Shown: positions 25,195 through 34,740 of the stretch, in pieces | Layout of the letters: each line of letters begins with the position of its first letter | How positions within the stretch are numbered: the stretch's first letter is position 1 | Source of the DNA: Pedobacter riviphilus | GTDB taxonomy: Bacteria > Bacteroidota > Bacteroidia > Sphingobacteriales > Sphingobacteriaceae | DNA: 64,000 bases | Direction of reading: 5' to 3' | Assembly: GCF_014692875.1 (NCBI RefSeq) | Contig: NZ_CP061171.1 | Coordinates: forward strand, 5,456,001-5,520,000 | The notes under the pieces: generated by a model | Database searches by the model: none | The model's input: the letters and a program-made list of their open reading frames with translations, nothing else | What the model was told of the DNA's origin: nothing | Position numbers and translations under genes: made by a program

Positions 25195-26714
25195 ATGTTA
25201 ATCAGTTGGGGGTACTCACCTAAAATTGAAAAATTTATTCCTTTAGCCGATTTTCCGGCAGATAAATATCTAATCATTGCCAGGCAGGCCATCGAAAATC
25301 TCGGCTGGAGCCTTAGTCACGTATCAGAAAGTGGGCTAATTGCTTACACGCCAATATCCTTCCAATCGTATAGCGAGGAAATATCTATCCGTATCCATGG
25401 GAATTTCGCAGTAGTAAAAAGTGAGTGTGTAGGTATTCAAATGCTTTTCAATGATTACGGTAAAAATGATGCAAACCTTGAGAAGTTTTTTCATGAATTT
25501 GAATATGTAGAGTTTCATCTCAAAGATGTTTGGGAAGAAAGTTTACAAAAGTTTCACCAGTTTATTGCAACTCAGGATGATCAGTATTTTGAGAAAGCGC
25601 CTTTAGCAACAAAAAACAAGATCAAAAATGTGCTGTTCCTGTTTTTTCCTCAAAAAGGTTATACAGCTACGCCAATTTTGGTACTTCTAAATATCTTTTA
25701 CTACATAACACTTGTTCTTTTCTCGATAGTGTACCTGAGGTATCAGTTTGTAAGAAATGGAAGCAGTTATGATCCCGATTTTATAGAAGAACTAAAAAAG
25801 ATAGCGTTAAATTTTGGGGTTAATCAGCGTAATCTCGTATTGGGCGGCGAATATTGGCGTTTAATTAGCTATCAGTTTATTCATGGGTCTAAGTCGCATT
25901 TGTTTTTTAATATGTATGCCCTGGTTTACCTTGGTTTAATGATCGAGAATAAACTGGGCTGGAAAAAATATCTATTTATCTATTTGGTTAGCGGTATTTG
26001 TGGAGGGCTGTTGAGTTTGATTTTTCACCAAGAGGGGTTATGATGGGTGCGTCTGGAGCCATTATGGGCTTGTATGGTGCTTTTATTGCGCTTCTGCTTA
26101 CCAAAACTTTCGAACCGAAAGCCACCAAAGCATTGTTGGTAAGTACATTGATTGTTTCCTTACTGGTACTGGTGAACGGTGCTTTTGGCCAAAGGGTAGA
26201 TAATGCCGCGCATATTGGCGGTTTTGTATCTGGATTTATTTTTGCTTATCTCCTTAATTATAAATGGGACAAAACATTCGAAGTTAAAATCTGGACAAGG
26301 TATGCCGTTTCGATCCTTTTATTCCTGATGTTCTTTAGTGGGGTAATTTACTTTAATCCAAAGTACGGCACTGAAGAATACCGCAAATTAAGCGATACTT
26401 TTAATGGTAATTTGCGATCGCTTAATGGTATTATGAACTTGAAAATTTCTTTGCCAAAAGATGTTAAATTAGCTTCTATCAAACAAGATGGTATTATTCC
26501 TACCGAAAGAAATTTGGTCGTGATTAAACAGATGCAGGCTTTAAATTTAAGACCTGAGGATGTTAAAGAGCGCAATGAAAAAATAAAACTGAGTAAAGCA
26601 TCCTATCGGGCCGTGATGCTCATGTACAGAGACATCAAGGCCGATAGCACTTATCGTTACAGTAAAGAAACTTCTACCGCGTTAGGAAGTGTATTCGAGA
26701 TACTTTACAAATAG
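25195..26714 (+). pseudogene. Rhomboid family intramembrane serine protease, one frameshift
   Basis: Two overlapping frames (25195-26043 and about 26005-26714) together encode one rhomboid. The first has about 165 soluble residues, a first membrane helix (ILVLLNIFYYITLVLFSIVY) and HGSKSHLFFNMYALVYLGLM. The second has the catalytic Ser in GASGAIMGLYGAFIAL and the catalytic His in NAAHIGGFVSGF. The break is at the four-G run 26034-26037. One more G would join HQEG to VMMGASGA and give 506 residues. The lesion falls just before the active-site Ser, so, if real, the enzyme is dead. Since similar G losses recur in the window, an intact gene in the organism is more likely. Confidence 0.85.
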
Positions 26715-26720
26715 ATCAAC

Positions 26721-28171
26721 TTATCCAGCTTTTTTATATAACCCAATTTCACTCAGTGTAATACAAACCGGAGATTTTGTAATATTTATTTTTACTTTAT
26801 TAGTGGTAACCTGACTATCCAATTTAATTAAGCGTTTTGCACCAATGCTCGTGCCATCGTAAACTTTTTTCCAGGCATTGTTTTCAAATATTTCAATAGT
26901 ATAAGCCTCTATTCTCTGCCCCAAAGGAATGTACTCTTGTAGGCTAATGATATCAAAGGTTTTAGCTGCTTTTAAATCTAGTTCTAAACTTGCCTGATGG
27001 ATATCGTCCTGAGTAGCCCAGTAACTCTCCCTTTTTCCATCAAGCAGGGCATTAACATCATACTTTTTGCCTCTGCTATTGCTTGCTTTAATCGATGCAT
27101 TTTTGGCCAGGTTATTCTCGAAAGTATGTTTAACCATATTGCCAAAAGTTTTCAGTGCCGCAACGTCATCATTATGAAGTTGACCGCGGGTATCGGGTGC
27201 TAAACCAAGATCTAAACCTGCACCACGGCCAACACTTTTTAAATACAGATCGAATAAAGTTTCTGGGTTTTAGGTTTTTCGTTGGCATGGTAAAACCATC
27301 CTTTTCTTAAAGGAACATCACATTCTGCCGGCATCCAGAATTTACCATTTCGTATTCCTTCAGGACTTTGCGGATAATTTGCCTGACCGGGAACGGCTTC
27401 ATTTTTTCCATCCGGGGCCATCGGTGTAAAAGTTGCCCATGAGGTTGGCGCTGCATGACCATCTTCATTGCCTACCCAGCGGATATCTAAACCGATATCG
27501 CTAAAAATATTGGCCATTGGTTGCATTTTACGGGTAATGGCCCAGGTGTTTTTCCAATCGTAATAGGTAGTGTTATCTATAGCGCGTTTTTCTTTAGCGC
27601 CGCCATAATAGCCATCTCCCCCATTAGCACCATCATGCCAGCTCATAAAAAGTTCGCCAAAATTGCTGTAAAGTTCTTTTAACTGGGCCTGATAAATGGC
27701 CAGATATTTATCGGTACCATAAAGCGGATTGTTCCTGTCCCATGGTGAGCAATAAACGCCAAATTTTAAACCGTTTTTACGTACAGCCTGTTCTACTTCT
27801 TTAACTAAATTTCCCTTTCCCCCTCTGAACGGACTTTTACTGATATTATATTCAGTCGTTTTAGTTGGCCATAAAGCAAATCCATCATGGTGTTTGGCTA
27901 CTAAAATAATCCCTTTCAAACCACCTGCTTTAGCGGCTTTAACGATCTGCTCAGCATTAAAATCTGTCGGATTGAATGTTTTTGGGTCAGCATCACCATA
28001 GCCCCACTCTTTATTTTCGAAGGTAGTTGGTGTAAAATGGATTAAACCATAAACCTCAATATCATGCCAGGCCAACTGCCTGTTTGATGGTAATGCACCA
28101 TAAGGTTGAGGAGGTGTTTGGGCATAAATAGCCGACGAAAGAAGCAAAAAAAGAATCAATAACCGTTTCAT
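26721..28171 (-). pseudogene. Alpha-L-fucosidase (GH29), secreted, one frameshift
   Basis: The frame starting at 28171 has a signal peptide (LLILFLLLSSAIYAQ) and GH29 features: IHFTPTTFENKEWGYGD, KHHDGFALWPTKTTEYN, GVYCSPWDRNNP and FMSWHDGANGG, whose Asp is a candidate nucleophile. It runs out at 27239 after KPKTQKLYSICI. Adding one C at the three-base run 27265-27267 restores KPKTPETLFDLYLKSVGRGAGLDLGLAPD and joins the frame that continues to 26721. That part holds an F5/8 (galactose-binding-like) domain of about 130 residues. The restored protein has 483 residues. It would cleave fucose from glycans outside the cytosol. Confidence 0.85.
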
Positions 28172-28334
28172 AATAGTATAGCTTAGATAAAACTAAAGTA
28201 CAAATAATTCCCATTGGTAAGGTAAGAGTTAACCGATATTTAACCTCCTGAAAATGTAAACACGAAATTATTTTTACATCTTGATCGTTACATGGATTCA
28301 TCAAACATTTAATTTCAGTTTACGTTAATTAGTT

Positions 28335-29012
28335 ATGAACGCTTTTATCCAGACCCCTCCCGATGGAGGTACAATATATACAGAAACTAACCTTAGTCAG
28401 CTTTTCCCTGAGCCATTTAATACCATAACAAGTTGCTTCTTTTTAGCTATTGCGGTGTATTGGACAATAAAAATTTGGGGTAATTTTAAACAGCATACCT
28501 TTCTAACCATTGTCTTGGTTTTACTTTATATAGGCGGAACAGGAGGGACTACTTACCATGGGCTAAGGCGGTGGCCAATCTTTATCATGATGGATTGGAT
28601 GCCGATTATGCTTCTGTGCCTTTCGGCTGGTGTCTACTTTCTTTCTAAACTAACCAAATGGTATTTTGCTGTTTTAATTGTAGCGGTATATGCTTTCTTT
28701 CAATTTTATGTCCGAAAGCTTTTTAATAATGGCGATTTTCAGATTTTCATCAATATCAATTATGCTTTTATGGCCGCGCTGGTTTTATTTCCGGTATTTG
28801 GCTATTTAATCAAAACGGAGTGGAAAAATGGCAAATGGGTTGGCTTTGCCCTAATTGCTTTCATATTCGCACTAACTTTCCGTATTGCCGATAAATGGGA
28901 TGTGTTTGCAATAGGCACGCACTTTTTATGGCATACTTTTGGGGCTGTAGCTTCTTTCTGTATGCTGAATTATATTTATTTGACTAACCTGAAAAAAGTC
29001 AGAACTTCATAA
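28335..29012 (+). CDS. Multi-pass membrane protein, alkaline ceramidase-like (CREST superfamily)
   Basis: The protein has 225 residues and about seven membrane helices. The conserved polar residues fall where the CREST superfamily of metal-dependent membrane hydrolases (alkaline ceramidases, PAQR) has them: TTYH (His75), MMDWMP (Asp87) and a late HFLWH (His196, His200). These would hold a zinc ion inside the membrane. Bacteroidetes of this group make sphingolipids, so an amidase acting on ceramide-like lipids is a reasonable idea, but it is inference. It is a single gene with no clear partners. I am fairly sure of the superfamily and not of the substrate. Confidence 0.65.
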   Translation: MNAFIQTPPDGGTIYTETNLSQLFPEPFNTITSCFFLAIAVYWTIKIWGNFKQHTFLTIVLVLLYIGGTGGTTYHGLRRWPIFIMMDWMPIMLLCLSAGVYFLSKLTKWYFAVLIVAVYAFFQFYVRKLFNNGDFQIFININYAFMAALVLFPVFGYLIKTEWKNGKWVGFALIAFIFALTFRIADKWDVFAIGTHFLWHTFGAVASFCMLNYIYLTNLKKVRTS

Positions 29013-29070
29013 AATATTCATTCCTAAAAGGTGTAAATTGTTTATCTTAGTTAAATATATAACTGTTGAA

Positions 29071-29478
29071 ATGAAAAAAATATTGATTTTATCTGCCTTC
29101 ATATTGGGCCTGAACTTTGCATCAAATGCACAAAGTATTTTAAGTAAAGTTGGATCTGCTGCAGCGGCAAGCACGGGTTTCGATGTGTCAAGTTTAACCT
29201 CGGGCATTATTGGTAAACTTACCCCTTCCTTAAGTTTAACTCCGGCTCAAAAACCAAACGTAACTACAATTGTGAAAGATTTTCTGGTGCAGAAAGCAAC
29301 AATTATGGCTACTCAAAAAACAGATCCTGCTGCTTATCAAAGCAAATTTGGTAAATTGTTTTCTGGATTGAAATCGAAACTGGGAACCGCTTTAACTGTT
29401 GCACAATTGGCAAAGTTTACTTCTTTAAAACCTGCAGCGCCTAGTGCAAGCAATGTACTTTCGCAGTTGTTTTATTAG
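29071..29478 (+). CDS. Small secreted protein of unknown function
   Basis: I start it at the ATG at 29071, which begins a clean signal peptide (MKKILILSAFILGLNFASNAQ); in-frame codons upstream would only lengthen the N-terminus without sense. The mature part of about 115 residues is rich in Ser, Thr, Ala and Lys and contains SLTPAQKPNVTTIVKDFLVQK, which recalls the helical LTxxQ-type segments of Spy/CpxP-like periplasmic proteins, but this is a weak likeness. The gene ends just before a stem-loop terminator that it shares with the converging ThuA gene. Confidence 0.7.
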   Translation: MKKILILSAFILGLNFASNAQSILSKVGSAAAASTGFDVSSLTSGIIGKLTPSLSLTPAQKPNVTTIVKDFLVQKATIMATQKTDPAAYQSKFGKLFSGLKSKLGTALTVAQLAKFTSLKPAAPSASNVLSQLFY

Positions 29479-29489
29479 GTATGAATTAA

Positions 29490-29530
29490 AGGTTGAGCGT
29501 ACTGGCTAATTATTCCAGTAAGCTCAACCT
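29490..29530. terminator. Bidirectional stem-loop between converging genes
   Basis: AGGTTGAGCGTACTGG (29490-29505) pairs with CCAGTAAGCTCAACCT (29515-29530) with one mismatch, around a 9-base loop. Confidence 0.8.
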
Positions 29531-29535
29531 TAATC

Positions 29536-30303
29536 TTATAATTTTGAATGCGCTTTGCTGTAATCTAATTTCTTTTGGTTGCCAATGGCATATTCAATAC
29601 CGCCCCATAAATGGTTCTGAAATTTATCATCAGCCCAGCCTTCTTTAGTATGGCCCATACAAGTGTAGAAAGCTCTTCCGCCATCAAAATTGTGGTACCA
29701 GCTAAAAGGATGGAAATCGCCATTTTTACCACCAGTATACGATTTCTCGTCTAAGGTGATCAGCACTTTAATATCTGGATTGATATCCTTAAAGTTATAT
29801 AGTTCATCCTTTCTCATCCATATCGAATCAGTAAGGAATTTAGTGGCTGGATGTTTTTTATCTTTAACAATAAATTTAGCTTCCTGAACAGCTGGATGAC
29901 TGATGAAATAGGCGCCAGCCAATTTACCATACCAAGGCCAATCGTATTCAGTATCGGTTGCAGCATGTATGCCTACATAACCTCCGCCTGCCTGGATATA
30001 TCTCTCGAAAGCTACCTGTTGTTTATTATCTAAAATATCGCCTGTTGTATTTAGAAAAATAACAGCGGCATATTTTTTAAGGTTATCTTCTGTAAACAGA
30101 TCAGCATTTTCGGTGGTATCTACTTCAAAATGATGCGCTGTGCCTAATTTTTGGATAACTTCTTTTCCGGTTTCAATAGAGTTGTGCCTAAAACCTTTGG
30201 TTTTGGAAAAAACTAAAACCTTTGCCGATTTCTTAGCGGCAGTATAGCTTTGGAATAAAAAAACGGAGGCAATTAATAAACATAGGGACAGGTACTTTTT
30301 CAT
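29536..30303 (-). CDS. ThuA domain protein, secreted
   Basis: The protein has 255 residues. The signal peptide is YLSLCLLIASVFLFQSYTAA. The ThuA (class I GATase-like) fold is seen in KVLVFSKTKGFRHNSIETG at about 28-46, AAVIFLNTTGDILD and YVGIHAATDTEYDWPWYGKL, where the usual GATase Cys is replaced by His/Ala, as in other ThuA proteins. PFSWYHNFDGGRAFYTCMGHT is the C-terminal signature. ThuA domains are frequent in Bacteroidetes sugar utilisation loci but their reaction is not settled. It is one gene away from a broken fucosidase gene, which may be chance. Confidence 0.88.
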   Translation of the reverse strand: MKKYLSLCLLIASVFLFQSYTAAKKSAKVLVFSKTKGFRHNSIETGKEVIQKLGTAHHFEVDTTENADLFTEDNLKKYAAVIFLNTTGDILDNKQQVAFERYIQAGGGYVGIHAATDTEYDWPWYGKLAGAYFISHPAVQEAKFIVKDKKHPATKFLTDSIWMRKDELYNFKDINPDIKVLITLDEKSYTGGKNGDFHPFSWYHNFDGGRAFYTCMGHTKEGWADDKFQNHLWGGIEYAIGNQKKLDYSKAHSKL

Positions 30304-30343
30304 TTTTGTTAACTTGGTTAGTGATGGATATTGAGCTTTAAAT

Positions 30344-30778
30344 TTAAGAAAGTTGTTTGATAATTTCTATACATCTTTCTTCAACCTGTCTGCAAACGGG
30401 GTTAAATAGGGCATTATCCCAATATGGGTCTGTAACTTCGTCGTTATCAAGAAAAAGTTTAACCTTTTTTCGTTCTTCCTCGCTTTTAGCAAGGTTTTTA
30501 ACATCGGCTAAATTATTCCTGTCCATAACCAAAATCAGATCGTATTTAGCAAACATGGAGTGGTTAAATTGTTGTGCCCGCTGTTTGCTAATATCGTAAC
30601 CAAGCGCTTTCGCTGCAGAAATACTCCTATGGTCGGGTGCTTTGCCGATATGCCAATTGCCTGTTCCTGCGGAAGCAATTTCCCAGTTTAAGTTTCGTTC
30701 ATTTGCCAGATGGCGCATAATGCCTTCGGCCAGTGGCGAGCGGCAGATATTGCCCAGGCAGACCATTAAAATTTTCAA
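30344..30778 (-). CDS. Low molecular weight protein-tyrosine-phosphatase
   Basis: The protein has 144 residues. The P-loop C-x5-R-S is VCLGNICRSPLAEG with nucleophile Cys7 and Arg13; the general acid is Asp117 in EVTDPYWD. The family removes phosphate from tyrosine or arginine residues in the cytosol and often acts with tyrosine kinases of capsule export, none of which are visible here. It follows a small lipoprotein gene with a 2-base gap, so the two should be co-transcribed. Confidence 0.95.
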   Translation of the reverse strand: MKILMVCLGNICRSPLAEGIMRHLANERNLNWEIASAGTGNWHIGKAPDHRSISAAKALGYDISKQRAQQFNHSMFAKYDLILVMDRNNLADVKNLAKSEEERKKVKLFLDNDEVTDPYWDNALFNPVCRQVEERCIEIIKQLS

Positions 30779-30780
30779 TA

Positions 30781-31203
30781 TTATTTAGATTTATATACAA
30801 AAACAAATGTATAAATAATTCCTCCTTGTGGTGGGGTAGAAGTGGTTTGGGTAAGTTTATCTCCACTTAATATGAATGGCGATTGTGGCGCATAAGATAA
30901 AAAAATCTGATCGCCATCTCTTCTCCAGGTTTTAATACTTGTATCAGGTTTCAAATCGCAAAGCGCACCATTGGAACCCGAAGTGTATGTGCCATCTTTA
31001 GAAAAAGAGATCATAGCGTTATTTATACAACTGCTTGGTCCCATCAGTTCTATATAGTTGGTGCTCGTTTTTTGGCCAATGGTCATTGCTGGGCTAACCG
31101 TAACCGATTCGATGCGCCAGTCTTTTTTTGTTAATGTTTTGTCGAGATCTTTTTTACAACCAAATGCCAAACAAACAGTTAAAATCAGTAGTAATTTTTT
31201 CAT
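30781..31203 (-). CDS. Small lipoprotein, lipocalin-like, unknown function
   Basis: The protein has 140 residues. The lipobox LAFGCKKDL predicts cleavage and lipidation at Cys16. The mature part alternates short strands with WRIESVTVSPAMTIGQ, MISFSKDGTYTSGSNG and TWRRDGDQIFLSYA, which is the pattern of lipocalin-like domains common in Bacteroidetes lipoproteins. No function can be given. It begins just after a terminator and runs into the phosphatase gene. Confidence 0.75.
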   Translation of the reverse strand: MKKLLLILTVCLAFGCKKDLDKTLTKKDWRIESVTVSPAMTIGQKTSTNYIELMGPSSCINNAMISFSKDGTYTSGSNGALCDLKPDTSIKTWRRDGDQIFLSYAPQSPFILSGDKLTQTTSTPPQGGIIYTFVFVYKSK

Positions 31204-31267
31204 CGGTTTATAATTGTTTTTAGTTTATACCTCATAAACGAACCTCCTGGTTAATATGCTACACAGG

Positions 31268-31306
31268 CAAAAAAAATGCCCCAAGCTTGGTAACATTGGG
31301 GCATTT
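31268..31306 (-). terminator. Terminator of the S1/P1 nuclease operon
   Basis: AAATGCCCCAA (31274-31284) pairs with TTGGGGCATTT (31296-31306). On the minus strand a T run follows at 31274-31268. It is 20 bases after the nuclease stop. Confidence 0.85.
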
Positions 31307-31325
31307 GATATTTTATCAGAAAGGC

Positions 31326-32132
31326 TTATCCATAGATATCGTTTAACATTTTCGCCAATCGAACACCACCTTTTAATAACTGCTCGTTAAGGGTGTCAAC
31401 CCAGTCAAAATTATAACGGTAGCTTAATTTAGTATCAGGTTTGGTGTTTTCATAAATTTTATTGCAAATGCCGTACGATTCATAAATGCAATCTTTAAGG
31501 TCTGTGTTTTGCCAGTTATACAACTGAATTGCCGAAGGATGATTGATTGCCTTCGCATATTCTGTATAGCTTAACTGCTGGTATTCGATAAGCTGTTCAT
31601 CCCAAACCCTGTGGATATTCGATTTTTCATTGAACCATAATACCGAAATGCGGTTACCGCCCAAATCATCCTTACGGGCAACATGCATAGGCTGGCACAA
31701 ATCGCCTGCCAGGTGAACCAACACGCGTAGGGCTAGTTTTTTTTCGGTTGCAGTGCTGCTTGTTTTCTTTAAAATGGCAATTAAATCAGGGATTTTATTG
31801 TAAAGATTAGGTGTTTTTTCAGTGTCCAAAAATTGATATACACCATTTTTATCTAATCCTGCCGGAAGATTAACAAAATGCCAGTTGTACATATAGTTAT
31901 AGGTAGAATCCGATTTAATAAAATCGCCCCAATTGGCCGACATGGCCAAAGTTTCATAACCTAAAATACTTTGAATAGCCTTGCGTGTTTTAGCCTTTAA
32001 ATAACTATCGGCAATTTCTCCAACTACGCGATGACCAATTGTACCCCATGCATTTGCCTGAATAGGTAAATAGGCTAAAAAACCAATAGTTAAGGCAGAG
32101 GTTAATTTCTTTTTTATTGATGTTAAAATCAT
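31326..32132 (-). CDS. S1/P1 family nuclease, secreted
   Basis: The protein has 268 residues. After the signal peptide (LTIGFLAYLPIQANA) the mature protein begins with WGTIGHRVVGEIADSYL; the N-terminal Trp and its backbone are the first zinc ligands in this family. Further ligands lie in SANWGDFIKSD, NWHFVNLP and LVHLAGDLCQPMHVARKDDLGGN, the last being the family's strongest motif. Such zinc enzymes degrade single-stranded DNA or RNA and can remove 3' phosphates, and here would scavenge nutrients in the periplasm or medium. It is the last gene of a three-gene unit (33007 to 31326) with 1-base and 7-base gaps. Confidence 0.95.
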   Translation of the reverse strand: MILTSIKKKLTSALTIGFLAYLPIQANAWGTIGHRVVGEIADSYLKAKTRKAIQSILGYETLAMSANWGDFIKSDSTYNYMYNWHFVNLPAGLDKNGVYQFLDTEKTPNLYNKIPDLIAILKKTSSTATEKKLALRVLVHLAGDLCQPMHVARKDDLGGNRISVLWFNEKSNIHRVWDEQLIEYQQLSYTEYAKAINHPSAIQLYNWQNTDLKDCIYESYGICNKIYENTKPDTKLSYRYNFDWVDTLNEQLLKGGVRLAKMLNDIYG

Positions 32133-32133
32133 T

Positions 32134-32649
32134 TTATAATTCTTTTTGTATGCAGGTAATTTTTTCTTTAAGTGTCAGCTTAATTTCACGCTGATCGCTT
32201 AAACTTTCCAAAAATAACGAATCTGCAGATTTTTTTTTGATCAGGAAGTTCTTGTCGTACCTGCCGATGCGGTAACATCCCGATATTTTCTGTTTATAGT
32301 TAGCATGTGTAAAGGTGGCACCTATAAATAGGGTATCGCCTTTAACTACGTAAACACCTTTGGCATATTCTTTCCAAATACCATTGTTGTAGCAGGAATC
32401 TTCGTAAAAATTTACTTTGCTGTGGGTAACCATATCAATATAAACCGAATCGCAGGTAAATTTGAAATGGTGCTGTGTGTAGTTGCTCAGTTTATTGCTA
32501 AAAGCGATAGAATCTTCATTCCAAACGCCCTGCATAAAATCTTCGCCTTTACCTTGAATATTAGGTCGCGGACTACAAGCTACATGTAAGATAGATAATG
32601 TAAAAAGGATGATGTAGAAATTCTTTAAACCCGGGTGCAGCTTGTTCAT
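32134..32649 (-). CDS. Small lipoprotein of unknown function
   Basis: The protein has 171 residues. The lipobox ILHVACSPRP predicts lipidation at about Cys25. The mature part is strand-rich: FKFTCDSVYIDMVTHSKVNF, GVYVVKGDTLFIGATFTH, GCYRIGRYDKNFLIKKKSAD. I do not recognise the family; the pattern of strands and of writing about -expected value- type lipocalins is common in Bacteroidetes. It lies 1 base before the nuclease gene and 7 bases after a small membrane protein gene, so all three share a transcript. Confidence 0.7.
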   Translation of the reverse strand: MNKLHPGLKNFYIILFTLSILHVACSPRPNIQGKGEDFMQGVWNEDSIAFSNKLSNYTQHHFKFTCDSVYIDMVTHSKVNFYEDSCYNNGIWKEYAKGVYVVKGDTLFIGATFTHANYKQKISGCYRIGRYDKNFLIKKKSADSLFLESLSDQREIKLTLKEKITCIQKEL

Positions 32650-32656
32650 TGTACTA

Positions 32657-33007
32657 TTAATCGATGCTTTTAGGAAATTGATCGTGTGTTACAGTATTCT
32701 TTTTAATGGTATTGATAATCAGGATTAAAAAGCCGGCTGCAAAACAAAGACTGGCTATAAAGCTAATGACGCCAATTAAGGTATAATATTTAGAAACATC
32801 AGTATAAACCAAATGTCTATCTCCTAATAAAAAAGGCATTAAAACACTATAAAATAAGGTTGTTAGTAAAGCGATTCCTGAACCAATGGTCATTAAAATC
32901 GCCTCAACAGCAGATTTTTTTGATAAAAAATAACAGCAGGCACCAAATATGATAACTGGCGAAATGATAGATATCAAGTTGACTAATGTAGAGAGTAATG
33001 AATTCAT
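32657..33007 (-). CDS. Small integral membrane protein of unknown function
   Basis: The protein has 116 residues and four hydrophobic segments: VNLISIISPVIIFGACCYFL, AILMTIGSGIALLTTLFYSV, YYTLIGVISFIASLCFAAGF and FLILIINTIKK overlapping it. It has no recognised domain. It is the first gene of the unit that ends with the secreted nuclease. Its upstream region contains a dispersed double-hairpin repeat that also marks the end of fumC. Confidence 0.65.
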   Translation of the reverse strand: MNSLLSTLVNLISIISPVIIFGACCYFLSKKSAVEAILMTIGSGIALLTTLFYSVLMPFLLGDRHLVYTDVSKYYTLIGVISFIASLCFAAGFLILIINTIKKNTVTHDQFPKSID

Positions 33008-33047
33008 TTTGCCTATGTTTTAATTAACCTGTGTTGTAAAGTCGGAG

Positions 33048-33124
33048 CGTCATGCTGAACTCGTTTCAGCATCTTTTAGTACTGGAAAGATCCTGATCCC
33101 GATTTATACCGGGATCAGGATGAC
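33048..33124. repeat. Double-hairpin repeat, CGTCAT...ATGAC family, copy 3
   Basis: First hairpin at 33048-33073 (CGTCATGCTGAACTCGTTTCAGCATC), second at 33089-33124 with ATCCTGATCCCG pairing with CGGGATCAGGAT. It lies 20 bases after the fumC stop on the minus strand and probably ends that transcript. Confidence 0.8.
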
Positions 33125-33143
33125 TACCGTTTATGTAATTAGC

Positions 33144-34541
33144 TTATTTCAAGCTGCCTACCATATCTTCCGGGCGAACCCACTCATCAAACTGTTCGTT
33201 GGTTAATAATCCCAATTCTACAGCAGCTGCTTTTAAGGTTTTATTTTCTTTATGGGCTTTCTTTGCAATTTTGGCTGCATTTTCGTAACCCACATGCGGA
33301 TTTAAAGCCGTAACCAACATCAAAGAATTTTGTAAATGTTTCTCAATTTCTGGCAAGTTAGCGGTGATTCCTTCAGCACATTTATCGGTGAAAGAAACGC
33401 AGGCATCGCCTATTAAACGGGCCGACTGTAAAACATTAGCGGCAATAAGGGGTTTAAATACGTTAAGTTCAAAATGACCTGACATTCCACCTACTGAAAC
33501 CGCCACATCGTTACCAATTACCTGTGCGCAAACCATCGTTAGTGCCTCTGGTTGTGTAGGATTAACTTTTCCCGGCATAATAGAAGATCCAGGTTCGTTA
33601 TCAGGAATCACAATTTCGCCAATGCCGCAACGTGGGCCAGAACTTAACATTCTTACATCGTTTGCTACTTTCATTAAAGCAACTGCAGTACGTTTTAAAG
33701 CGCCAGAAAGCTCTACCATTGCATCATGCGCTGCCAAGGCTTCGAATTTATTTGGAGCGGTAACAAATGGTAAACCGGTTAAATCGGCAATTTTTTTAGC
33801 GACTAAAACATCGTATCCTTTTGGGGTATTTAAACCTGTACCTACTGCGGTTCCGCCCAAAGCCAGCTCTGCAACCATTACCAAAGCATTTTTAATGGCT
33901 CTGATGCTGTTGTCAATCTGTTGTACATACCCCGAAAATTCCTGGCCTAAAGTAAGAGGCGTAGCATCCATAAAGTGGGTACGTCCGGTTTTGGTAATTC
34001 CAGCAAATTCCTCAACCTTTTTAGCCAAAGCGTTTCTTAAATGGGTTAAGCCAGGGATGGTATTTTCTACAGTAAGTTTATAGGCTGCAATGTGCATTGC
34101 AGTTGGGTAAGTATCGTTTGATGACTGTGATTTATTTACATCATCATTAGGGTGAAGTACTTTTTTATCGTCAGCTAATGAACCACCGTTAATCACATGA
34201 GCACGATTTGCGATTACTTCGTTACCATTCATGTTGCTTTGTGTACCAGAACCAGTTTGCCAGATTACCAAAGGGAATTGATCATCTAACTGTCCTGCAA
34301 TAATTTCATCACAAGCTTTAGCAATTAAATCGGCTTTTTCTGCTGATAATACGCCCAGTTCGGTATTAGCAAGGGCAGCCGCTTTTTTCAGATATCCAAA
34401 AGCATGGATAATTTCTTTTGGCATCGAACCTTCCGGCCCGATTTTGAAGTTATTGCGTGAGCGTTCGGTTTGTGCACCCCAGTATTTGTCGGCTGGTACC
34501 TGCACCTCGCCCATGGTATCGTGTTCTATTCTGAAACTCAT
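33144..34541 (-). CDS. fumC: Class II fumarate hydratase
   Basis: The protein has 465 residues, the usual length. The superfamily signature [11 protein letters not shown] is present, with the catalytic Ser. Substrate-binding motifs [17 protein letters not shown] and [16 protein letters not shown] lie near residues 97 and 133, and [17 protein letters not shown] near 185 gives the catalytic His region. The enzyme is a cytosolic homotetramer of the citric acid cycle that interconverts fumarate and malate, with no Fe-S cluster. It is a single gene with a clear hairpin repeat downstream. Confidence 0.97.
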   Translation of the reverse strand: MSFRIEHDTMGEVQVPADKYWGAQTERSRNNFKIGPEGSMPKEIIHAFGYLKKAAALANTELGVLSAEKADLIAKACDEIIAGQLDDQFPLVIWQTGSGTQSNMNGNEVIANRAHVINGGSLADDKKVLHPNDDVNKSQSSNDTYPTAMHIAAYKLTVENTIPGLTHLRNALAKKVEEFAGITKTGRTHFMDATPLTLGQEFSGYVQQIDNSIRAIKNALVMVAELALGGTAVGTGLNTPKGYDVLVAKKIADLTGLPFVTAPNKFEALAAHDAMVELSGALKRTAVALMKVANDVRMLSSGPRCGIGEIVIPDNEPGSSIMPGKVNPTQPEALTMVCAQVIGNDVAVSVGGMSGHFELNVFKPLIAANVLQSARLIGDACVSFTDKCAEGITANLPEIEKHLQNSLMLVTALNPHVGYENAAKIAKKAHKENKTLKAAAVELGLLTNEQFDEWVRPEDMVGSLK

Positions 34542-34740
34542 TATATTTTTGATTTTTGTTGTCGCAAATTTAGGTTTTTTGCCTTTTAAAGCGTTGGATT
34601 TATGTAAGATATTTAATGGATAACAAAATATATCACCGAAATGTCTCTATTCCTTTTTATTCTTCATCATTAATGTACAAACTTTTATCCTGGTTAGCCG
34701 CTTCTACCAATGGAATCATATTCATACCTTTACCGCAAAT

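Noticed and set aside
25195..26714. Programmed ribosomal frameshift in the rhomboid gene
   Set aside because: GAGGGGTT is not a usual slippery heptamer and no downstream pseudoknot was seen; equal lesions in two other genes make sequence error more likely.
29071..29478. Spy/CpxP chaperone
   Set aside because: Only one LTPAQK-like word is present and the helical pattern is weak; I left it as unknown.
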